Assembly (NCBI GenBank): GCA_947460175.1
Contig: CANHGW010000026.1
Coordinates: 1 to 41,032, forward strand
Direction: 5' to 3'
DNA from: Bacteroidota bacterium
GTDB taxonomy: Bacteria > Bacteroidota > Bacteroidia > Chitinophagales > Chitinophagaceae
DNA length: 41,032 bases
The notes below the pieces were generated by a model. The model saw only the letters and a list, made by a program, of their open reading frames with translations, ran no database searches and was not told where the DNA came from. A program made the position numbers and the translations under genes. This document shows, in pieces, positions 36,096 to 41,032 of the stretch (position 1 is its first letter; the number at the start of each line of letters is the position of its first letter).

Positions 36096-36654
36096 TTTAT
36101 ATTAGATTAAATCAATGTCATATTTTATGACATATTCTCAATAGATTCATTCTGATTTCTAATACTATTTTATAAAATAGGATAAAAATTCAAATTCAAC
36201 TATAGATGGACAAAGGAAGTCATCAAACATGCACAGGACACTTGCATCACGTAGTACAAATTCTAGCATTTTTTTAAGAGATTAATAATGAACTAGTAGG
36301 TATTAAGCCGAGATACTTCGCTTTTCTCAGGAAACGTAACGCTTAAGTTAAACGAAATACTTACTCGTTTTGGGCTTATTCTTGTTTCATTTGGAGATTA
36401 AAAACATTTATATTCTATGCGGTCAATTCCTCTGCATTCTCTGCGGTTAAATTATTTAACCTCTCTGTGTTTATAGTTCCTCGGCGTTCTTTGCGGTCAA
36501 AATTCTTAAACCTCTTTGCGGTTATAATTCCTCTATGATCTTTGCGGTTAAATCCCCTCTATCCTTTTTCAGCTATTAATTCCCTTTTGTTAAAATTTTG
36601 CAAGTGCAAAAATAATATTTTATTTTAGAGTCATTATTTACTTCTAACACTATT
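36096..36654. repeat. Gene-free stretch with palindromes and tandem repeats
   Basis: No gene is seen in this 559-base stretch. It holds an inverted repeat TGTCATA-TTT-TATGACA (36116-36132), a perfect 16-bp palindrome CTATTTTATAAAATAG (36165-36180), a copy of the 16131 element at 36311-36347 and a degenerate tandem array at 36418-36550. Confidence 0.65.
36418..36550 (+). repeat. Degenerate ~25-bp tandem array with TGCGGTYA cores
   Basis: TGCGGTTA or TGCGGTCA begins at 36418, 36442, 36492, 36517 and 36543, spaced 24, 50, 25 and 26 bases, consistent with one decayed unit in the 50-base gap. Linkers resemble AATTCCTCT. Its function is unknown. Confidence 0.7.
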
Positions 36655-36987
36655 ATGATGAGCAACAATAATAGCACTTATTTAGATTTCTTTCAACAGT
36701 GGTCATTCCAAAACTGGACTGAAGAACAGATTACGCACGACCTTTTAGGAAAAGGTTTTGTAGAAGAAAAAATTGCCGAAATTTTACAACACTACAAAAA
36801 GAAAAAGCAAGAAGAACGATCAAACAAAGGTTTTATATTGATTGCAGTTGGTGCTTTTACAGGCTTTATGAGTTGTTTACTCACAATATTAAATGTATTT
36901 CCTGAATTTCACGACTTTATTTTAGTAGGACTTACTACGTTAGGTATTTGCATAGCAGTCTATGGATGCTATCACATATTTGAATAG
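36655..36987 (+). CDS. Small membrane protein with N-terminal helical region
   Basis: The 110-residue product has an N-terminal helical segment (WTEEQITHDLLGKGFVEEKIAEILQHYKKKKQEER) resembling a short UBA-like or coiled region, then two membrane helices (~56-76 and ~85-105). A second ATG at 36658 is equally possible. It ends five bases from the convergent lipoprotein gene. No named family is recognised. Confidence 0.65.
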   Translation: MMSNNNSTYLDFFQQWSFQNWTEEQITHDLLGKGFVEEKIAEILQHYKKKKQEERSNKGFILIAVGAFTGFMSCLLTILNVFPEFHDFILVGLTTLGICIAVYGCYHIFE

Positions 36988-36991
36988 TCCC

Positions 36992-37675
36992 TTAAAAATT
37001 TTCTTTCGAAGTTCGAAATACAGTGTCTTTAGGAGTGACTAATTTTGAAGTCCATTTACTTCCATCAAACATATACACAGTGGAATCGGAGTATTCCATC
37101 AAGATAACATTATCGTCTGTTTCTACTGGTGCATTACTAACTATAACCGATGATACTTGTTTAGGAGACGACTCTTTACACATATTGTAAAATTCACGAC
37201 CATATCCATAAGCACCATCTGTACTGGATTCATGATGTGCAATAAAATAGCAATTTTTAGTATCGGCCGAAAACGTCAATTTGTTTTGAGTATACCCACA
37301 AGCACCAAATCCATAATTGATCGTAAAAAACTGTTCGCAACTATTACCCATGGTATCTGTAGCTTCAAAGTAGTGACTTAACTCTTCTTCACCTAATGCA
37401 ACGAATGTATCAGTATAAGCTGAAACTTGATTGCCCTTCACATAATACAATACATCAATGGGAACTTTCTTACTCGAATCGACTTGCATGATTCCTTGCA
37501 ACAAACCAACTACAGCCATGCGTGTGCTATCGTGTGTAAAACGAACTGTATCCGATTTAGTATAATTTCGATTTAAAGGTTTAAAAACTTCAGCATTCTC
37601 TATAGATGTTGAATTTGAAAAATCTTTGCAACTGTAAATAATAATTATTAAGAAAGCAATCAATGTATATTTCAT
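36992..37675 (-). CDS. Lipoprotein of unknown function
   Basis: From ATG 37675 the product is 227 residues with a lipoprotein signal (IAFLIIIIYS-C). Several Cys residues (NSCEQFF, GACGY, KNCYF, NMCKE) suggest disulfides in the periplasm or at the surface. The frame also opens to 37693, but that adds six residues before the signal. No family is recognised. It lies 44 bases after the nitroreductase gene on the same strand and may be co-transcribed. Confidence 0.75.
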   Translation of the reverse strand: MKYTLIAFLIIIIYSCKDFSNSTSIENAEVFKPLNRNYTKSDTVRFTHDSTRMAVVGLLQGIMQVDSSKKVPIDVLYYVKGNQVSAYTDTFVALGEEELSHYFEATDTMGNSCEQFFTINYGFGACGYTQNKLTFSADTKNCYFIAHHESSTDGAYGYGREFYNMCKESSPKQVSSVIVSNAPVETDDNVILMEYSDSTVYMFDGSKWTSKLVTPKDTVFRTSKENF

Positions 37676-37719
37676 AGATATTAAATTAAGCATGAAAGAT
37701 AAATTAAATTATTTCATTG

Positions 37720-38463
37720 CTATAATCTTTTGTAAACTTCTTCAAAAGGCACTCGCATTCGATCGCCCCATACACCACCTTCATCGCGTATACCGCATGA
37801 TACAACCATGTTAACTTCAGAACCCCAAGGTAAATTGAGCAAACGCTTGACTCTCCTACCGTCGAAGCCTTCCATAGGGCAAGTATCATATCCTTCATTG
37901 GCCATGGCTAGCATAAATGTTTGTGCAGCTAAGGCGCATGTTTTATGCACGACTACCCTTACATCATTTTCCGATACATTGTAGGTGATAGGTCTAAATA
38001 ATCCTACGATATTGACCAATACTTTTCGAATGATACCTAATATTCCAAAAAATCGAGCATATAAAAAAGGGATGACTTTGCTATAATACATTTCCCATCG
38101 TTTTACACGCTTGGCTTGTTTAGATTCAGGACTTGTATTCAACACATTTTGAGTTTCAAGTTCTATCATATTCTTGGATCGCTTCCAAAATAAATCCTGC
38201 CTAGTCACAAACACCACCATTTGACTTGCAGTCGAAGCTGCTGTTTGATTTAAACAGGCGACCGATAATTTCTTTAGCTTTTCAGAATCTACTACATGAT
38301 AAAACGACCATAATTGCATATTAGAACTATTGGGTGCTAATACAGCCAACCCCAGACAGTGTTTCACTTTCTCTGCATCGATGGCTTGATCTTTATATTT
38401 TCTGACTGAGCGCCGATAATGTATTACTTCTTCGAACGTCTTTTGATTCGTTTGATTTTCCAT
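37720..38463 (-). CDS. Nitroreductase-family flavoprotein
   Basis: FMN-dependent oxidoreductase of the nitroreductase fold, 247 residues. The FMN-phosphate motif YRRSVRKYKDQAI sits near residues 16-28, followed by APNSSNMQLWSFYHV and the C-terminal LPWGSEVNMVVSCGIR. A ~50-residue insertion (NVLNTSPESKQAKRVKRWEMYYSKVIPFLYARF) with a hydrophobic helix is unusual for the core fold. The substrate is unknown. Its leader region is duplicated at 40542. Confidence 0.9.
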   Translation of the reverse strand: MENQTNQKTFEEVIHYRRSVRKYKDQAIDAEKVKHCLGLAVLAPNSSNMQLWSFYHVVDSEKLKKLSVACLNQTAASTASQMVVFVTRQDLFWKRSKNMIELETQNVLNTSPESKQAKRVKRWEMYYSKVIPFLYARFFGILGIIRKVLVNIVGLFRPITYNVSENDVRVVVHKTCALAAQTFMLAMANEGYDTCPMEGFDGRRVKRLLNLPWGSEVNMVVSCGIRDEGGVWGDRMRVPFEEVYKRL

Positions 38464-38555
38464 GGTATAGGTTTATTAAGCAATGAGTATTACCTCTTCT
38501 CAATTAGAAGCAAAAGTAATGTATATAAAGCGCCCATATTGTTATAAAACGAAAT
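38464..38555. repeat. Nitroreductase leader, first copy of a duplicated ~92-bp segment
   Basis: This segment is about 80% identical to 40542-40633, sharing CAATTAGAAG, AAAAGTAATGTAT and AAAACGAAAT. Read on the minus strand it holds TACTTTTG (38518-38511), a -7 box for the nitroreductase gene. Confidence 0.7.
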
Positions 38556-38811
38556 CATTAAGTATAATATATGAATCCATTGAAGCTGGTGTAACAGCTA
38601 TTGTAAACATATAATAGAATATAACTATAAACTGTAAACTTATTCTAGGACAAGACATCTCTATTATCTTAGATGATTGATTACATTTGCTTTAAATGTC
38701 TGCTTACTTCGGGTAGCCTTTGTTTCATCGATTTAAAGAACAAATCCATTACCGTTAAAAAGAAATTACAACGACCCTAAAAAAATTACGAATAATCACC
38801 AACACTACTTT

Positions 38812-39972
38812 ATGAATCAGAAATTTATTTTACTTTTTAGTTCCCTAATCTACTGCTTACATGTAAATGCTCAGCTCGTGGGACACACGACTATAACATT
38901 TATTGACTCGTCTAGAAACAATCGCCCAATTGAAACTGAAATTTATTATCCAGCAATCGCGGCAGGCAATAACACACCAATTGCAGCGGGCATTTTTCCG
39001 CTTATAACCTTTGGTCATGGATTTGTAATGACATGGAGTGCCTATCAAAATTTTTGGGATGTGCTTGTACCGATGGGATATATCATGGCGTTTCCTACTA
39101 CCGAAGGAGGGTTTTCTCCAATTCATGCTGAATTCGGAAAAGACCTCAGTTTTTTAATTACAAAAATTCAAAATAGTGGCGCAGGAGTTGACATTCCATC
39201 ATCGAGTGTGGGCTCCAAATCGGCTATCATGGGACATTCTATGGGTGGTGGATGTTCGTTCCTAGGCGCGCAAAATAATACAACTATTACAACCATGGTT
39301 TCGTTTGCAGCGGCCAATACAAATCCATCTTCCATTACAGCCTCTCAGCAGATAGCGGTTCCAACTTTATTATTCAGCGGTGTCAATGATTGTGTTACAC
39401 CACCTTCACAACATCAAGATATTATGTTTGATTCTACATCGGCAGCCTATAAAACGCAAATCAACATCGTAGGTGGAGGACATTGCTTTTTTGCCAACTC
39501 AAATTTCAATTGCACATTTGGCGAAGCCTCCTGCTCCCCTAGTCCATCCATTACAAGAGAAGCGCAACAATTGACCACAAATGATTTTTTGAAAATTTGG
39601 TTAGCCTATTTTTTAAAAGACGATTGTCCCAAAGCACAAGAATTCCAAGATTCTTTGGCTGCAAGTTCACGAATCACGTATCGTCAAAATCAACCTATAT
39701 CGTGTGCAACTGGTATCAATGATTATCGATGGCAAAACCCAAGTAAGGTTTACCCAAATCCTTTTTCAAATTCCATAACTGTTGAAATGCCGAAAGAAGA
39801 AATTCATAATGTGACCATTTACAATGTAATGATGCAAGCACAAGGAAACTATGTATTTACCGGATCAAACAGCAAAGTAAGCCTAGATCTTTCTTCACTG
39901 CATGCAGGTATACATTTCGTTCAAATAAATAATAAATATTGGACAAAAATAGTGAAGCGAGATAATCAATAA
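38812..39972 (+). CDS. Secreted alpha/beta hydrolase with T9SS C-terminal domain
   Basis: The 386-residue product has a signal peptide ending HVNA-Q. An alpha/beta hydrolase domain of the chlorophyllase/dienelactone type follows, with nucleophile Ser143 in GHSMGGG, an acidic residue in FSGVNDCVTPP and His in VGGGHCFF. A type A T9SS C-terminal domain (~312-386; VYPNPFSNS) ends the protein. It should be a secreted or surface esterase or lipase; the substrate is unknown. It stands alone, with 348 bases between its ATG and the divergent nitroreductase start. Confidence 0.9.
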   Translation: MNQKFILLFSSLIYCLHVNAQLVGHTTITFIDSSRNNRPIETEIYYPAIAAGNNTPIAAGIFPLITFGHGFVMTWSAYQNFWDVLVPMGYIMAFPTTEGGFSPIHAEFGKDLSFLITKIQNSGAGVDIPSSSVGSKSAIMGHSMGGGCSFLGAQNNTTITTMVSFAAANTNPSSITASQQIAVPTLLFSGVNDCVTPPSQHQDIMFDSTSAAYKTQINIVGGGHCFFANSNFNCTFGEASCSPSPSITREAQQLTTNDFLKIWLAYFLKDDCPKAQEFQDSLAASSRITYRQNQPISCATGINDYRWQNPSKVYPNPFSNSITVEMPKEEIHNVTIYNVMMQAQGNYVFTGSNSKVSLDLSSLHAGIHFVQINNKYWTKIVKRDNQ

Positions 39973-40037
39973 TATTTGCATCAGTAGATTATAGACTCAT
40001 GCGAAACGAGTCCATACTTAAGTTGAACATAATAGTG

Positions 40038-40349
40038 TTAAAAGTAAAATAGTAATTTTGGTAGCTTGGATATCACGCAATAGAATAATTGTTCTACATT
40101 GGCTACATCAATTAGTCGCATTTTTCCATCTTCAGCAGAAAATTTCAACTGGTTACAATTTGTAACAGTTTCATTTCCTTCTTTCAAAAGTCTGTTTTTC
40201 ATTACTTTCCAATAATTTCTTGCCCCTTGATAATGTGGCTGTTCAGTAAGTATAGCGATAACATCTACTATACTAAAATACCATTGTTCTTCCTCTTCAA
40301 CCCAAAGAGAACGAACTTTCTTTTCTTCAAATAATTTCAAATTGCTCAT
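40038..40349 (-). pseudogene. Truncated BRO-N (antirepressor-like) gene
   Basis: From ATG 40349 the frame encodes 103 residues with the BRO-N pattern: KVRSLWVEEEEQWYFSIVDVIAILTEQ, ARNYWKVMKNRLLKEGNETVTNCNQLKFSAEDGKMRLIDVANVEQLF, then an unrelated YCVISKLPKLLFYF and a stop. Full-length proteins of this type, as I recall, run to about 250-300 residues. One frame over, the sequence reads RDIQ, close to the expected continuation. The break and short length suggest a remnant; a short functional form cannot be excluded. The frame extends to ATG 40373, but 40349 fits the family start better. Confidence 0.72.
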
Positions 40350-40541
40350 TGTTAGGTTTATTATGTGGTTCAAATTTACTGAAACTCAAGATAAATTATT
40401 GCACAATATTTAAATGAACGGGCAGAATATTTATTCACAAAAAAGGGATCGAGATTCTTCTTGTTATTTATTTTTAATACTTAATACGTTCAAGTATTCA
40501 GTTCGAGATGGTCGGAATTGATCACTAGATTTACCTGTTTT

Positions 40542-40633
40542 AGTATAGGTTTATGATGATCTGAGTATTACATCCTTTCAATTAGAAGTAAAAGTAATGT
40601 ATGTATTGTGTCTATATTGTTTAAAACGAAATG
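40542..40633. repeat. Second copy of the ~92-bp nitroreductase leader segment
   Basis: About 80% identical to 38464-38555. Here it precedes no complete gene, and the -7 box is changed (TACTTTTA), so it looks like a decayed remnant. Confidence 0.65.
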
Positions 40634-40978
40634 AAGACATTTTATAATCATGAAAATGAACACCGCCAAATGATGTAGGAAAGTATAATAATTTTAACGC
40701 ATTAACATCACCCTAAAGGCGTTCTTTTTATTGGAATAAAATATTTTTTTTGAATGTCTATAAAAAAATATTTTTTTATTCTCAAAATTGATTTTATGTT
40801 TGCATTGCATTTCGAGTTCATAGCTAGCTATGATACCAACCGAGTGGGTTCACACCGCGGTGGTCAAATAATGTGGATTAACAATCAAAATTAAACGAAA
40901 TTTACTTTTCCTTAATTTTGGTTGTTTTTCAACAAATTTCTTGAACTGCATATTTTTTAACTTTAAAAAACATGCATT
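40634..40978. other. AT-rich gene-free stretch with inverted repeats
   Basis: No gene is seen. An AT-only imperfect inverted repeat lies at 40734-40784 (GAATAAAATATTTTTTT against AAAAAAATATTTTTTTATTC), and a 13-base one, one mismatch, at 40882-40894 with 40912-40924 (CAATCAAAATTAA and TTAATTTTGGTTG). Confidence 0.5.
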
Positions 40979-41032
40979 ATGTTACATCAATTGTACACAT
41001 CCAGAGAAGACGATGAGAACATCAACCAGAAA
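40979..41032 (+). CDS. Possible gene start running off the right edge
   Basis: ATG 40979 begins an open frame of 18 codons (MLHQLYTSREDDENINQK) to the edge. Codons end in C more often than in neighbouring genes (TAC, TCC, GAC, AAC, ATC). TAACTTTA, one base off the -7 consensus, lies at 40958-40965. Too short to identify; it may be chance. Confidence 0.3.
   Translation, partial: MLHQLYTSREDDENINQK

Noticed and set aside
36418-36550. CRISPR-like array
   Set aside because: Spacing is near-regular but only an 8-base core is shared, the linkers resemble one another, and no cas gene is present.
39994-40012. Hairpin GACTC/GAGTC after the secreted hydrolase
   Set aside because: Only five paired bases and no T-run, so it is not a credible terminator.
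40498-40535. Similarity to the complement of a 5S rRNA segment (TTCGAGATGG)
   Set aside because: Only about ten to fifteen bases agree, the rest of 5S is absent and no rRNA lies nearby.

Overview
The window is from an AT-rich member of the Bacteroidota, most likely in or near the Chitinophagales/Saprospirales; the family cannot be fixed from the sequence alone. Four large secreted proteins carry type IX secretion (T9SS) C-terminal domains, two of the short A type (near YPNP) and two of the gliding-associated CHU_C type. Promoters match the Bacteroidota -7 box TAnnTTTG, several with a TTG/TTTG at -33. LptE, VTC/DUF4956, DUF5777, DUF2490 and GH3 families are typical of the phylum. There is no CRISPR array, insertion sequence, integrase or rRNA operon.

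Layout. 1-1084: the start of a minus-strand polytopic membrane protein that runs off the left edge. 1308-5556: a T9SS thioredoxin-like protein, a di-heme cytochrome c peroxidase lipoprotein and LD-carboxypeptidase. 5588-8519: a small membrane protein, a MazEF-like toxin-antitoxin pair and metG immediately after it. 8558-14080: a porin-like protein, a giant SdrD-B/CHU_C surface protein and a GH3 enzyme. 14194-17619 (minus): lptE, an overlapping sigma-54 activator, a repeat-filled gap and clpX. 17640-21455: an HNH nuclease, then nuoABCDE closed by a strong terminator, so the rest of complex I must lie elsewhere. 21554-23527: an SprB-repeat/CHU_C protein. 23752-26044: an operon of cytochrome c lipoprotein, OB-fold protein, YceI protein and DUF5777 barrel. 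26236-28807: an operon of VTC polyphosphate-polymerase-like protein, DUF4956, lipoprotein and DUF2490 barrel. 28854-32385: a heptose-7-phosphate kinase, two small exported proteins, and pyrR-carA for pyrimidine synthesis. 32515-35959: a two-gene Hdr-like iron-sulfur module split by a four-helix-bundle (IVP-type) gene, then two conserved small genes. 35993-36066: tRNA-Arg(UCU). 36067-41032: an accessory-looking stretch with repeats, lipoproteins, a nitroreductase, a T9SS hydrolase, a truncated BRO-N gene and a possible gene start at the right edge.

The core genes cover translation, respiration, proteolysis, pyrimidine synthesis and envelope biogenesis. The less explained parts are the two envelope/redox operons, the toxin-antitoxin to metG coupling, the IVP gene inserted within the iron-sulfur module with repeat flanks, and three kinds of dispersed or tandem repeat in the gaps at 16.0-16.4 kb and 36.1-36.6 kb and in the duplicated leader at 38.5/40.6 kb. 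None of these amounts to a clear new defence or mobile system, but several are specific enough to test.
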